From contig ADNK01003277.1 in the NCBI GenBank assembly GCA_000320545.1, positions 1 through 60,000 of the forward strand: a DNA stretch of 60,000 nucleotides, written 5' to 3'. This document shows positions 1-11,436 of the stretch, piece after piece. Source of the stretch: Bigelowiella natans CCMP2755 (taxonomy: Eukaryota > Cercozoa > Chlorarachniophyceae). A program made the translations under genes and the position numbers. Under the pieces are notes generated by a model that saw nothing but the letters and a program-made list of their open reading frames with translations, searched no databases and was not told the origin of the DNA. Position 1 is the stretch's first letter. Each line of letters starts with the position of its first letter.

Positions 1-457
1 GAGCTTAGAACGACATTTGCATGATGATGTATATGCACGCAACCAGGGTTCTAGCACGAGAGATTATATGCCGTAGTTGTATGAAACTAGTCTAGCAACT
101 TGTTAAATAGTGGTAGTGCACAAACAACGCTTACATGTGTAGATGTTTAGATATGCATCACACATGCACTACAAACACTAGCTTTTAGTGCACGCAAGAT
201 ACATAAGACGGATGTAACTAATCAATTAAATTTGTTCAATGGTTATCCTGATGTAGCTGTGCAATATTTGTATATATACACATGTATGTACACATACACA
301 TTGCATGAACACATGCGTCTGTGTCCGCCAACGCTCTAGCGCTCGCTAGCTAGCTAGCTGCAATGTAGGCGCATTTCATTTGCGTCGACTACGGCTCATG
401 CTAGCATGCAGCTTGCACATCATCATGCCACCGTGCAGCGACATTTCCCTCACGTGC

Positions 458-497
458 TTCCAGAAAACATTCTGGAACATTCTGGAACATTCTGGAA
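458..497. promoter_or_regulatory. Heat-shock-element-like array (distal side of copia)
   Basis: A 10-bp unit TCTGGAACAT is repeated three times at 471-500. It gives alternating TTC and GAA triplets with 2-bp spacing (TTC at 470, 480 and 490; GAA at 475, 485 and 495). A further TTC/GAA pair at 458-465 sits 2 bp out of phase. This matches the trimeric nGAAn / nTTCn consensus bound by heat-shock factors. It lies about 640 bp past the polyprotein stop codon of the minus-strand copia element. Function is inferred from the motif only. Confidence 0.5.
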
Positions 498-889
498 CAC
501 CGATCTGGTTTCCCATAGTCAGGTCCCCAAATTTAGGAACTTCGATCGACCGTGCTTTTAACTCTTCACCTTGCCCCACCTCTTGTGATGAGGCGAGCTA
601 CGTACACGTCCACGTCCCCCAATGGAGCTCTTCCCTGAGAGACGAAATTGCGGGCTGGGCTCCAAATACTGTTGGCTGGCTGGGTTGCAGCCATGCCAGA
701 TCGAGAAGGAATGCCGAAGAGAATACAGTCTGCCTTCGTGGGTCTGAAGGCATCATACTCTGGTCATAGCGACATTGTTCTTCCACACCTCCACACAGGG
801 AAGGCAGTTTTTTTCTGTCTTATTTATTTTTAATTTCGTAGGTATCTCGTAGTATATAGCCTTATATCTTGTTCTTGTTTTGTAGGTAT

Positions 890-1000
890 CCTGTCTTTGT
901 TCCACATTCGCCCCCATGATTGTGCAGTGTCTGGAAGACAGACACTGTGCAATTATATAATCCATAGCGTAATTTACATTCGCCCCCATCGGAGCTGTGC
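890..1000 (-). other. Candidate polypurine tract / 3' LTR boundary of the copia element
   Basis: On the minus strand, downstream of the polyprotein stop, the motif GGGGGCGAATGT occurs twice about 74 bp apart. Copia elements normally have a G-rich polypurine tract directly before a 3' LTR starting TG, so either copy could be that boundary. No matching second LTR was found on the gag side (5600-6900), so the call is tentative and the element may lack an intact LTR pair. Confidence 0.25.
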
Positions 1001-1139
1001 ACATAGCTGTGCATATAGTCCATAGTAAGATACGCAAGGAAAGGTACACACATATAAAGATGTGTGCCATTAAAACCTTGCAGCCTATATGTTCATATGT
1101 TGTAGGTTTCTAGATGGACGTGGGGCTTTTATAGGGCGT

Positions 1140-4100
1140 CTAAGCGGACGTGGGGCCGACAAGGCGAGGGAGCTTGTAAGGTAGAGCCTTTGTTGTTATT
1201 TTTCTTTTTCTGGTGCCTTGTAGCATGATGGTTAGTTTTTCTCTGTATGATATAGGGAACAAGAAATCACAGTGTTTCTTGTTGCTAGGTCCTGGTAGAG
1301 CCTTGGTAAGTATATCAGCGGGATTGTCCTCCCCAGGTATTTTGTTTATGCAGATCTGCTTGGTTTGATAGTTATCACGAACATTGTGATATTCTATCCT
1401 TATGTTCTTGCCTTTCTGTGTGAATCCAGGCTTGGCTGCAATGGAGATAGCTGCTTGAGAGTCACAATACACAGGTACAGGGTTCGGTATTTTCATTTTT
1501 AACTCCTGTAGTAACTGAGTGACATACACTAACTCTCTGCATATATCTGATAATGCTATGTACTCAGCCTCGCCACTGGACATAGCAACGACCTTTTGCT
1601 TGTTGCTCTTCCAGACAACAGGTGCGTTGCTTAGCGATATGAAATATCCTGAATATGATTTACCCGTTTTCTTGCAGGTCTTCCAGGAAGCATCGACGTA
1701 GGCTTTAAGCTCAGGTTTGGACGCTGCTTTAAAGGTAATTCTTTTGTCCTTTGTGTTGACCAGATATTGTAGTAAGCGCACTGCAGCGATGTAGTGTATA
1801 GTTCTAGGATCTTGACTGTAGGAAGCTAGACGAGATAGAGTGTAGCAGATGTCTGGCCTAGTAGCCACCGCTGCATACATTGCTGCTCCTATGATGGATC
1901 TGTATGCCTTCTGATCTACTTTTTCATGTTCCACGTATTCGTCTAACTTTGATCCTGTTATCATTGGTGTTTTTGCTCTTTTCGTAGGCGTGATATCATA
2001 CTTCTGGGCGAGTCTGGTGAGGTAATCTTCCTGCGATATCCAATAGTTTCCCTCATTGTCGCTACCAACTCTTATGCCCAGTGTTTTCTTTAGCTCGCCT
2101 TCATCGCGAAACTCAAACTTGTCGCCTATTCGCTTCATGACAAAGTCCAGGTCTTTCTTATCTTGATATGCTATGCATATGTCATCCACGAAACATGACA
2201 ATATGATGATTCTTCCTTGTCTGTGCATTATCATTAGGCAAGGATCGGAGTAAAGCTGGACGAAGCCAATGGCGTTGAGATGCTCGAGCAAGGTAAGGCT
2301 GAATATTGCACTTGCTTGTGTCAGCCCATAAATGCTTTTATTTACCAGTAGGGCTAGTGGAAGGCCACTGTTGTATAGCCGGATTTCATCAGGTGTCTTC
2401 GGCTTCCACCCTTTAGGTATTTCCATGTATACTTTACAGTCCATCTTTCCAGTTAGGAAAGCTGTAAGTATATCTATCCCGTGTAGTTTTAGCTTGAGGA
2501 TAGATGCTATGGCTAACATTATCCGAAAACTATTTAGGGACAACGTCGGGGAATAAGAGAAGAAGGAGTCTTCTCCCGGGATCTGCGTGAACCCTCGCGC
2601 GACCAGCCTTGACTTATACCGAATGGTATAGTCTACATTTATTTTCTTCTTGAATACCCATTTAGATGTAACGAAATTTGTATCCTTAGGTCGCACTACC
2701 AGCGTAAACGTTCCAAGTTTTCGAAGCTGGTGCAGTTCCTCTTCCGTAGAAGGTATCCAATGCTTCTTATCATCTCCTGTGATTGCATCGTCATACGTCT
2801 TAGGAAGGTCCTCGATCTCATGTACTGATGGAGCTTTTATATTCATCAGGCGGTCGTAATAGCTACCAAGTATTCCGTAACGAATACCAGGTACTCCCCT
2901 ATTTTCTCTATTCGACCTTCGAGGCTTACTTTTTGCTTTTGTTTCAGGCCCACCATCCTCTGGCAACTCGTCAGTTGCACTGGATGGTTCGGGGGCGTCC
3001 GCGTCGGCAGGACCTTCTGGATAAAGGTACGCCAAAGCCGAATCACTAACTTTGTTTCTCTTCAGCGAAGGAAACTTAAACACTGTGTGGTACCATTTAG
3101 TTACACGGACTCTTTTAATTTTCAGCGTCTTCGTGGCGACGAGAAAAGTACCAAATCTATCGTCATATCCCAACATACGTACGTATTCACCTCTAGCACC
3201 CATACCACCTGCAGGTCGGAGTTCCTTGTCAATGTGGTTTACTCCGATGCATCCCCAGGTAGTTAGATTCTTTAGATTTGGTTGCTCATGGTGCAGTAGT
3301 TCTTTAGGCGTTTTTCTACCAGGTGTGCTGCGATGTGAGGTGACGTTGTGGAGATATGCTGCAGTCTGAGCTGCGTAGGACCAGTATCCGACCGGTAAGC
3401 GTGCATGTTCTAACATAGCTCTTGTTTTCGCCATGATAGTCTGTATGTGACGCTCGGACATTCCATTTTGCTCAGGTGTTCGGGCGGTGCTAGGAACCCA
3501 TTTTATTCCTTCGGAGGTGAGCCAGCTATGTAGCTTTGCGCTCATATATTCACCTCCACCATCCGATCTGAATTCGTCTATGCTTCCACAACCTGGAAGC
3601 TTTCTGATGTGCTTTATGAACTGTATGGTTTTCTGCGTAACTTCGCTTTTCTTTCTCAAGAGCTCCAAGGTAACCCACCTTGTTCCTTCATGTACGAATA
3701 TTACGAAATACTTGTAACCATCCATGCTGTTAGGCATGGTCTTTACATCAGAGTGAATTCTATTCCACATCCGGTTTTTCTTGTGGATAACAGGTACACA
3801 TTTTTGTTTCTTTTTGACAGCATCGTTCTCAATCTTTGCTTTATTCCGATGCTGTTTCATCCTTTCTTGGGCGCTTAGATCAAAGATCGGAGATCTTTTT
3901 GTTTTGGCTACATCACAGGCCTTGCAAAAGATCTTCTTTGGTATCTTTATCATCTTGGAATAAGGTAGACCTTCTGTAACTGCATAGGTGTCTCTTATCT
4001 TATCCGTTGCGATGTGCCCTAGGATGTTATGTGCGTGCTTGATTGGAGATGGCTGCTTCATAGGGTAGGATTTAAATCTTTGTGTATTTGTACTTTTGTT

Positions 4101-5583
4101 TATTTGTTTATATCTCAAATAAAATAGGCCGTCGTCTTGAAAGTCTCCGAACGCGTATTCCTCTCCGTTGGCGGTAATGCTTATTCCTTGTTTTGTCCCT
4201 TTGTACTCGCTGCCACTCTTGACTAGTCTGTTTAGAGAGATCACATTGCCTGCAGCTTCTTCAGAGTACAAAGCTCCTTGTAGAACAATTTTGTGCATCT
4301 TTCCTTGCTTGTTTTTTGTAGTTAGTTTGACGTCGCCTGCATAATTCACAAAGAATCCTGTCCCATCTTTGCCAACTTCTATGTATCGTGGTTGAATAGG
4401 TTTCAACTCGTTGAAGAAGTCGCGGTCGCAGAAGAAGTGGTTGTTGGCTCCGCTGTCGAGAAGGATCAAAGGCTTATGGTTGTACTTCAGCGTTTGCAGG
4501 TAAGAATTGTCGCGTGCCATCTTATTAATGTAAGAGGGTCTTTGGGAAGGGGAGCCATGATCAATAAAAGAATAGTGTTTTCCTTTGTTCTGCTTGCCTT
4601 CATCTCTCATCTTGTTTCTGCATTCCTTTTCCCAATGTCCTTTCTTGCCACAGTAATGGCATTTTGTTCTTTTCTTTAAGTTCAAGAAATAGTCTTCTCT
4701 CTTTTGCTTCTTGGAATTGTCTTGATATGCTTCGCTGTTGTATCTGTTCTTTCCCTTTTTGAATTTCCTCTTGTAGGTCTTCAGCTGACCTGTAAGTTCG
4801 TTTAGCCTTTTCTCCAAGCCATCGTACATCTTCACGTATTTGTGTTCTGCACTGGTGTGTCCTGCATGTTTCTTTGAAGGTCTCTGCCCGTCATCTAATG
4901 ATCGGGAGTTTATGTGGGAGCGGATCATGTCCACTGCAGAGTCGAAGGTAACATCTTTCTTGTTGTTGATGACTGTAACTATAGTCTCGTATTTTTCGCT
5001 AGGTACAAGTCCTCGAAGTAGAGTGGCAAGCGCTTGGTTGTCGGAGTACCCTTCGTGCTGTGCCCGAAGTCTTCTGATCGTCGAGTCAAGGTCAGAATGA
5101 TACTTTGTGAAGTCTCCATTGTACTGACCCATGTTTATATCACTTAGTTTCGAATAAAGTTTCCTGACGGCTACAGGATTGGTAGGCTCGTACTTCTCCA
5201 GCAAGGCTGCTAAGGTAACTGCTACGTCTTTGGGTTTTCCTTCGAGTAGATCGAAGAATTTGTCAGGAAGGGTAGCAGTGAGGAAGAATCTTCCTCTCTT
5301 TCTTTTGTTTATCTTTTCTTGTGATCCTCTTCCTTCAGGTTTGGGATTGAGGATATCGAATTGCTCCGGGGATAGCTTGAGTACTTCTCGTCGGTGAGCG
5401 GGGTCGGTGCGTACATTGACTTCTGTCACCTTTCCTTCTATTTCTATGTTGACATTGAAGCATGATTCCAAATCCGCTGCTTCAAAGGCAGACATTAGCT
5501 TGTACATGTAGGGCTTGTAGTTGCTACCATCGTACTTGAGGGTGAAGTTTTTTTAGTAGGGAGTCTATCTGCTTTTCTGACAT
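1140..5583 (-). mobile_element. Ty1/copia-type LTR retrotransposon (internal region)
   Basis: The order gag - zinc knuckle - protease - integrase - reverse transcriptase - RNase H, with integrase before RT, defines the Ty1/copia (Pseudoviridae) group. The element sits inside the CTAG-rich island that continues on both sides (1-1100 and 5800-6850), as if inserted into it. It contains no microsatellites, unlike the host genes around it. No convincing LTR pair or primer-binding site could be recognised, so the full element length and the target-site duplication are unknown. A long heat-shock-element-like array lies about 340-445 bp upstream of its start codon, where the promoter of the 5' LTR would be expected. 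Confidence 0.9.
1140..5583 (-). CDS. Copia gag-pol polyprotein, one-base frame disruption near the N-terminus
   Basis: The main frame codes 1455 residues from an internal ATG at 5507. Visible in order: gag; CX2CX4HX4C zinc knuckle (CHYCGKKGHWEKEC, about residue 282); protease DSGA (about 351); integrase zinc-binding HHCC region (about 490-535); DDE catalytic core ending in TPEQNGMSERH; reverse transcriptase with FVDD (YVDD variant, about 1107); RNase H with YVDASW and SSGEAEY. The true start is probably the ATG at 5581-5583. That start is followed after ten codons by a run of seven T on the plus strand (5548-5554). Reading through needs a +1 shift there, after which a typical gag start (FTLKYDGSNYKPYM) leads into the main frame. 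The rest is open, so the copy is otherwise intact and probably young. Confidence 0.9.
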
Positions 5584-7029
5584 GTTGTTTCGTTCCTATT
5601 TTCTTTGTTTTTCAGTGCTTTGGAGGCTTGACCGAAGATTGGCTGAGGGAATGCTGTTGTCGCTTTCAGTTCCTTCTTCTGGAAGGATGTAGCTGAAGGG
5701 GGGTGGGGGGTTGCTTGGTTCTTTTCTGAGTTGGTTCTCTAGCAAGTCCTCTTGAGGCTCATGACCTTTTAGCGGGCTTGCGGTAGCTGCTTAGCTTTTG
5801 TGCGCGGGACTGTGCTGATGTCACTGAGTGTCAACACGCGGTCCTGTGTGCGTTTGAATTGTGTTGATGACTTGTGACTTGCGCTGCATGCATGTGCGCA
5901 TTGGGTTCCGGCGCATTCGCGAAGATTCTCGAATCTTCCAGAATTCTCTCGAATCTTCCGGAATGTTCTCGAAGCTTCTGGAAGATTCTCGAAGCTTCTC
6001 GAAGATTCCCGAAGTTCTGAGAACTTCCATGCGCATGTGCGCAGCGCAGCGTGCAGCACGAGTGGACGTGCGCATGCTGCGACAGCTCCTTGATCGTGGG
6101 TGGCGCGGCCAGACCGCTGACATCGTTGCCTGGAAGAGAGTGGCCGTCCCGCCTGGTTGACAGGGGGGCCCAGGGAGCACCACGACGCCTGCTAGCCTGC
6201 CAGACTCAAGGAACGTCGCTCGACCACAATGATCATCACCAGATCCAGAGATCACTGGATCAAGTGAAGTTTCGAAGCCAGCATCAAACGCCACGCACGT
6301 TGCTCACACTCGCATCGTGCTCACTTTCATTTTGTGCGGGGTTCGACACGACGCACGCCAGCACGCGACGCGTCGCAACGTGCCAACCCCCTTGACAACA
6401 CCACTTGCAGTTCCAAGTGAGCTGATGCGCTTCCTGGCTGGCACAACCAGGCGAAACCTGGGTACATGGGACCTTGATCGACGATGCGACGGTTTCGCAC
6501 GCGCGTTTATTTCCTGCGCAATGAGCACTGAAGCAATGCGAAGTCTAGCGCAGCTAGCAGCATCCAAGATCGATCTAGCTCGTGCGATGTTCATCATGCG
6601 CACGCGTGCTGCACACAATCGTCGTCGTCCGAAATGCCTCATAGTCTTCTAACCTTGTCGTTGCGCAGTTTGGGTGCAACGACTGAGCGACTGCCCTGTA
6701 GTGATGCGATGATGGCGGTGCAAACATCACACTTTGCAAGTCCATTTGCATGCAGCTGCAGTCCAGCTAGCATCTGCAGCACATCTATGGTCACGGTCTA
6801 GACGGTGTAACAATGGACATGCACAACATCATTAGCAGCAACGCTGCGTTGCCTGAACAGATAGAGATGATTCCTCCTTTAGCGTTCTAAATTTTTCGAT
6901 TCCCCAAGAAGAGAATCTTTATTCTTGATTATTTTCCACATGGTGACCCTATCTTTACCTACCCCATCTTATCACTGGTAATTCTTGATTAGCTACCCCT
7001 GACCGTGGTACTTACGATTAAGACCGATT
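5584..7029. other. Island continuation: copia 5' flank, no gene seen
   Basis: The first 330 bp would be the leader of the copia element. 5915-6028 is a heat-shock-element-like array. 6030-6850 is GC-richer and full of GCATGC, GCTAGC, CGCATG and TGCAGC words, resembling the other islands. The small open frames here overlap each other on both strands and look like by-products of the GC-rich sequence. No recognisable LTR copy of the 3' flank was found. Confidence 0.5.
5915..6028. promoter_or_regulatory. Long heat-shock-element-like array upstream of the copia element
   Basis: From 5921 the sequence has GAA at exactly 10-bp steps: 5921, 5931, 5941, 5951, 5961, 5971, 5981, 5991, 6001, 6011 and 6021. 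TTC lies five bases after most of these, giving GAAnnTTCnn about eight times in a row with few deviations (units at 5941, 6011 and 6021). This is the inverted pentamer pattern bound cooperatively by HSF trimers. It lies on the promoter side of the minus-strand copia element. Heat-responsive copia elements with such motifs in the LTR are known (ONSEN in Arabidopsis); the parallel here is inference. Confidence 0.65.
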
Positions 7030-7726
7030 TTACGACACAGATTGAATAGCTTTCTGTTGGAAGGCTTGCACATTCTCTTTGGTTGCTTTAGGGTTCACTT
7101 TCGTCACGAAGTGAAGAATAAGGCCTAGCGAATCATTCATTTTCTCTCCAGCCTTCTTTTTTAGTTCGGCCAGCTTCTTATCCGTCTCCTCTTTCAGCTT
7201 CTGCCTCAGTGAGTCATGCCCCTCTTTGTTTTCCTACAGAATATGGTTAATTTTAGTAAATGCATCCCTTTGTGTAGCTATTGAACTTGAGCTGTTATCT
7301 CTCACCGAGGTTCCAAGAATGTCAGCTTGCAGCTGTTTTTTTATTGTTTCTAGTTCCTTATTCGCCTGCGCTTCTGCTTGCTGCTTCTGGACACGTCTCT
7401 CTGATAAGCAAGTTAATCAGACTCAATTTTTTGTGGTCTAAGACAAATTACTTTCGTATGCCTCATTGATAATATCTTGCGCCTTCTTGTCGGCAGCGCG
7501 AAGGTCGCTCAGGTACGCCCCCTACCAATTTAGGCACATCTATTAATTTGTTGACTGCGATTCTCTCTTTTTACCGATTGTTTTTTAATCGGATAAGTGT
7601 TGTCGACAAAATAGCGATCGTAATGTTCACAATGTTTATCATCCACAATCCGGAACTGGGTATTCTCTCGCTCTGCCCTCTCTTATGCCTCTCTGAGGGG
7701 GGATGGTCGCGCACCTGCTTGGACAT
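7030..7726 (-). CDS. ATP6V1G: V-type proton ATPase subunit G
   Basis: Four exons (7715-7726, 7452-7521, 7306-7400, 7030-7233) splice with GT-AG borders into 126 residues, close to the usual 110-120 of subunit G. The N-terminal helix LRAADKKAQDIINEAYEKRR matches the conserved A-E-K-x-A-x-x-I-V-x-E-A-R motif of the family. The C-terminus has the typical L-I-L-H-F-V-x-x-V-x-P element. Subunit G is a coiled-coil peripheral-stalk subunit pairing with subunit E in the V1 sector and is needed to couple ATP hydrolysis to proton pumping across endomembranes. The first exon holds only ATG plus three codons. The gene diverges from the 207-aa gene at 8267, about 540 bp away. Confidence 0.88.
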
Positions 7727-8266
7727 GCTGATTGAATTTAAGACTAAATTTCTGATATCCTCTTAGAATCATCAGTAATTTCTACTATGCGACATATTAT
7801 TTATATCCATTCAGCTACATAACATTCTCCAATTCTACATCATTCTTGCGAACCTTCCATACTAAGAACGCCAACGAGGGCTGCCAATACTCCCAAATCA
7901 GTGCCGTCTTGTCGCATTTTTCGTAACATTTTACAAAGATATATTTTTCGTCAGGTTGACATTTTTGTGCAGAATTTTACTATGTTTTATTTGAACGACA
8001 ACATATATCGACTAATATGAAATCTGGATCCATAGGACCTAAAAATCCATGATATTTTGATGAAGAATTATGTTGATAATGTTGTCGTATTTGAAAACCA
8101 CCACTGCCACTGTTCTCAGTCCACGAACCGGCCGGCCAACAAGAAACCGGTTCTTAGCAACCGAAGGAGAACGTGGTGGAGTCGAAATTCAAAGACTCTT
8201 TCTTTCGTCGTTCATTCTCAAAAAGAATAATCGTTCGGGCTTGTTACTTGACCCTTCTTTATATTG
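7727..8266. promoter_or_regulatory. Divergent promoter region
   Basis: About 540 bp separate the start codons of the V-ATPase G gene (minus) and the 207-aa gene (plus). The region is AT-rich. No clear TATA box or other motif could be assigned, and short open frames here show no protein-like pattern. Its regulatory role is inferred from position only. Confidence 0.4.
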
Positions 8267-9515
8267 ATGCAAGTGGTAAGTATTGATCCTCGTGAAGTAG
8301 TAGTTTGAGCGAGCCTTCTCTTTTTTGTTTAATGCTCGAACGTCGTCTTACTGTGTTGTTACCCAGAGAAATATAAAGCCGAGAGGACGATCTCGAGCTA
8401 AAGGGAGGGAAGGAATAGAAAAGCAGCGTCTTGCGGAACGAAGGTCTACTTATTTTTTGAAATGTGAATATTTTAAATTCTCTGATTATTCATTGACTAA
8501 ATGGCTGCCTGAAAATATATCAGAACAAACCACACTCGCCATGACCCGAAAGTTATAATGAAACCGTTTTCTATTGGCGGATCTACACCTTTGTATATGC
8601 CAGGTATATTTAGCACATCCAATCTTCGTAGGCATGTCATTATTGGGGAAGTTACATACCTAATCTCCATTCTACATTCTTAGAAAATCAACGCTTCATC
8701 ACCATGGGGGCAGCTCACGAAGAGAAATCAAGGAGGGATGTACTTGTCACGAAAAAAAGAGATATTTTATCATCGAAAAGGTAAAAATAAATCAGATCAT
8801 TCTGCTCTGTGCCTACTTTTTGCTAGTCTGGGCTGTATTTCCAATTGACCTCATTTTGACCGATAATTTCAGATCGGAGAATATTAGCAGAGAACGAAGT
8901 AGATGGCAACATGAAGAGCGAAAATACGTCGCCTCGGATGCCAGAATGAAAATGTTTAGGTTTGTCTGCAATAAGTCGAACATATCCGATGTTTATTAAC
9001 CGATAGAGCGAGAGGCTGAGGAACACAGAATAATTCATTAATAACAATTCACTCTCCAGGGAAACTGGTAAAAAAGCAATGAGGAATAAATCAAGTGTCC
9101 CATTTGATCCTGTGAATCATAGGTATGAAAGATTACAAACTGATATACCAATCCAAGTTGTTTTTTACTTATGCGTCATTTTCTGTGGAAGGTTCAAAGA
9201 CGGACTAGATGCACAGAGGATGGTCCACATGGAGAACAACTTCAAATATCGGGCAGAAGTTAGGAAGGATCGGCTGTACTCAAAAGCCAATGGGTGATTA
9301 TCTTTTTCTCAGAACACAAAATCTAAAAGATAAATGCTACTTTCATTTTTCAGATTCGGGCAACACTTGCAAATATGTATTCCCTAATTTTTATTTTGGT
9401 GTGCAGGCGATTTAACCCTATCACAGGCGTCGAAAAAATAAAAAATCCTGTGAGGCAACGTCCTGTGACTCCACCAAATCTGAAGCACATACCGAAGTGG
9501 AAACGAAATTGCTAA
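8267..9515 (+). CDS. Small basic conserved-looking protein, 207 aa
   Basis: Eight exons (8267-8275, 8367-8443, 8524-8603, 8684-8780, 8873-8959, 9060-9122, 9192-9293, 9407-9515) join in phase to 207 residues. The first coding exon is only nine bases (Met-Gln-Val). The protein is basic and predicted largely helical. Its end contains FDPVNHRFKDGLDAQRM, YRAEVRKDRLYSKANG and RFNPITG. The phrase Y/F-N-P-I-T-G and the charged helical spacing recall small axonemal or flagellar proteins of protists, but I do not recognise the family and make no functional claim. No signal peptide or membrane segment is seen. It shares a divergent promoter with V-ATPase G and ends at the next island. Confidence 0.75.
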
Positions 9516-10259
9516 ACAAAACGAAGATCAAGTTAATGTTTACCGTTGCCAATTAGTGGTGACATTAGTGGGTATCATTCAACCTTCTAGGTTAGTACGA
9601 TGCAGCATCATGCATAGATGTGCGTGCTGCAAGTTTCTAAGTCGCATAGCACAGAATCAAATGTTGATTTACATCTCGTACAATATGTCCCCCGGGTGCT
9701 TGGGAGCACACATAGGTTGGCAACAGAAGAATAGAAGCTGTACGTGTCATTGTGCTAGCGCGCGTGTAATAACACGTACTAGCGTGCGTTACATGCATAG
9801 AACATGCAATCGTATCGCCGTGTGTGCTTCATATCTCGTGTACGTATATACGTGGGATGGGTGCCAAGCTAGCTAGCTATAGCAAGCCCTATGTCTAGCT
9901 ATGTGTGGACACAACTACTAGACGACATGATGCGTCCGCTCCATTATTAGTCTAGCTAGCGCTGACATAGTCCATTAGTGTGTGCATTTCTATGCACACA
10001 GTGTGTACAATGTCTCATTCATTGTTTAGCTGTCATATTGCAACGATTGTGTCCATTTCACATAGCTCATTGTCATAAGCTCGGCTCTTATTGTAGCTAG
10101 CATAGCGTAACGGGCGTAGGTACGCCTAGATAGACATGTGTATGCAATTGAAATTCCAATCGAAGACGAAGGCAATTGATCTGAAAATTCCAAGTGGTTG
10201 CAGTGGTGATGTTTATTTATTGCCGCATACTTATACACGACTAAATATGTGAATACGAT
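9516..10259. other. CTAG-rich island at a convergent gene junction
   Basis: No gene is visible. The stretch lies between the 3' ends of a plus gene (stop at 9515) and a minus gene (stop at 10260). It is dense in CTAG, GCTAGCTAGC, CGCGTGTAA/ACACG and CATGC words, for example around 9751-9800, 9870-9895 and 9945-9965. It lacks the trinucleotide microsatellites common inside the gene blocks. Confidence 0.6.
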
Positions 10260-11436
10260 TCATTTAATTTCGTAGTTCTGTCGGCACATTGGTAGATCTG
10301 CTGCCACTGCGTGTAATTGGTCAATCTCTGCACTTGTTTTTAATGTTTGGCTATATCTGTGATCACTTTGTACTTTTTCTTTGTGTGCGCCATAGGAATC
10401 GATACACCTTTCGAGACCCGAGGACATGCTTCCACCTGATTCTTCCCCTGATGATGAGTCTTCGTCAGAATGCCTAATATTCTTTGCTGCTGGATCATGG
10501 TTTTCATCTATTGGAGAAAGAGTATTTATCCCTCCAAGCTTGCGAGAGAGATTCCGAAAATTATTGTTAGCCTCTTTGACAGTTGTTGTTATCTCATTTG
10601 ACATCTCTGGTAGGTTATTTTTGGTTGATGATTTCCCTTCTGAGTTTGAAGCTCTCTTTCTTGAAAATTCCTCTTGATTATTCAGTTCATTATATTTCTC
10701 AGTTTTCTTGCTTTGATCACCGTTGAATTCCCCTGGTTCCTCGTTTGTACCCTTCTCATTATAATGAACGTTCTCTGTTCTATCTTTCACCTCTCTAAGT
10801 GCAACATTCGAAATTTTCTCTTTCTCGGCGCTTAACGAATAACTGTCTTTACTCGGTTGATCAATCTTCTCATCCTCAGATACAACTTCCATGTTGACTG
10901 CGTGATTATGTTCTTTCGGTCTTGTATTAATCTCACCCCCCCCCCCTAACTCCACAAAATCGGACTCCATTGCTTTGTGTATCCCGGTGGTCCTGTGCGA
11001 GACTACATAGCAAGTACCCCATTACGGAAACAAAACACAACAAACATTAACGTATATATGCGTGTGTATTAATACCATAGACATAGCAAACCTTTTGTTG
11101 GAGGCTGTGAATTTATCTTATCGCTGAGAAGATCCGATTTTCCATCCTCAGAAGTAGCAGCTGCGGTGTGTGTCTGGATCGATGCAGTTTTCACACAAGA
11201 TTTATTATTCTCCACGGTTTGCGCAGAATTATTCACTACGTATTTGTTCGCCTTCGGGTGCCTAAACATTCCAACAACTTGTCTGAGATTCAACTTTTCT
11301 ACCAAAAGTAGTCGGTTTAACAAGAAAAATATCACGCTAATATCTATGTCACTCTCCCTACTCACACAGGTTTCGGACGGCCAGAGTTACTTCGGACATT
11401 ATCTCCTTCGCTCTCGGAAGAGCAGCAAACCCCCAT
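10260..11436 (-). CDS. Low-complexity charged protein with MGVCCS acylation-type N-terminus, 334 aa
   Basis: Three exons (11366-11436, 11092-11282, 10260-11002) join in phase to 334 residues. The protein begins MGVCCS. Gly2 followed by two Cys is the classical arrangement for N-myristoylation plus palmitoylation, suggesting membrane tethering (inference). The rest is rich in Glu, Lys, Ser and Asn, with acidic serine clusters (SDEDSSSGEESGG near the C-terminus) and no recognisable domain, so it is probably disordered. No family is recognised. Downstream lies the 9.5-10.2 kb island. Upstream, about 330 bp away on the same strand, is the 126-aa gene. Confidence 0.7.

Larger units (their letters stand above)
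1..1139. other. CTAG/GCATGC-rich intergenic island, left part
   Basis: No gene is visible. The stretch is rich in overlapping GCTAGC, CTAG and GCATGC words (for example around 338-360 and 400-412). It holds a heat-shock-element-like array at 458-497 and, near 900-1000, sequence that probably belongs to the 3' end of the copia element. Two copies of a purine-rich motif on the minus strand (GGGGGCGAATGT) lie at about 904-916 and 978-990. An inverted repeat able to form a hairpin separates them at about 921-953. Confidence 0.6.

Noticed and set aside
5769-6652. Several overlapping open frames on both strands with Arg/Ser/Phe-rich repeats
   Set aside because: They overlap the heat-shock-element array and GC-rich island; their sequence is explained by the 10-bp repeat and by low stop frequency in GC-rich DNA.
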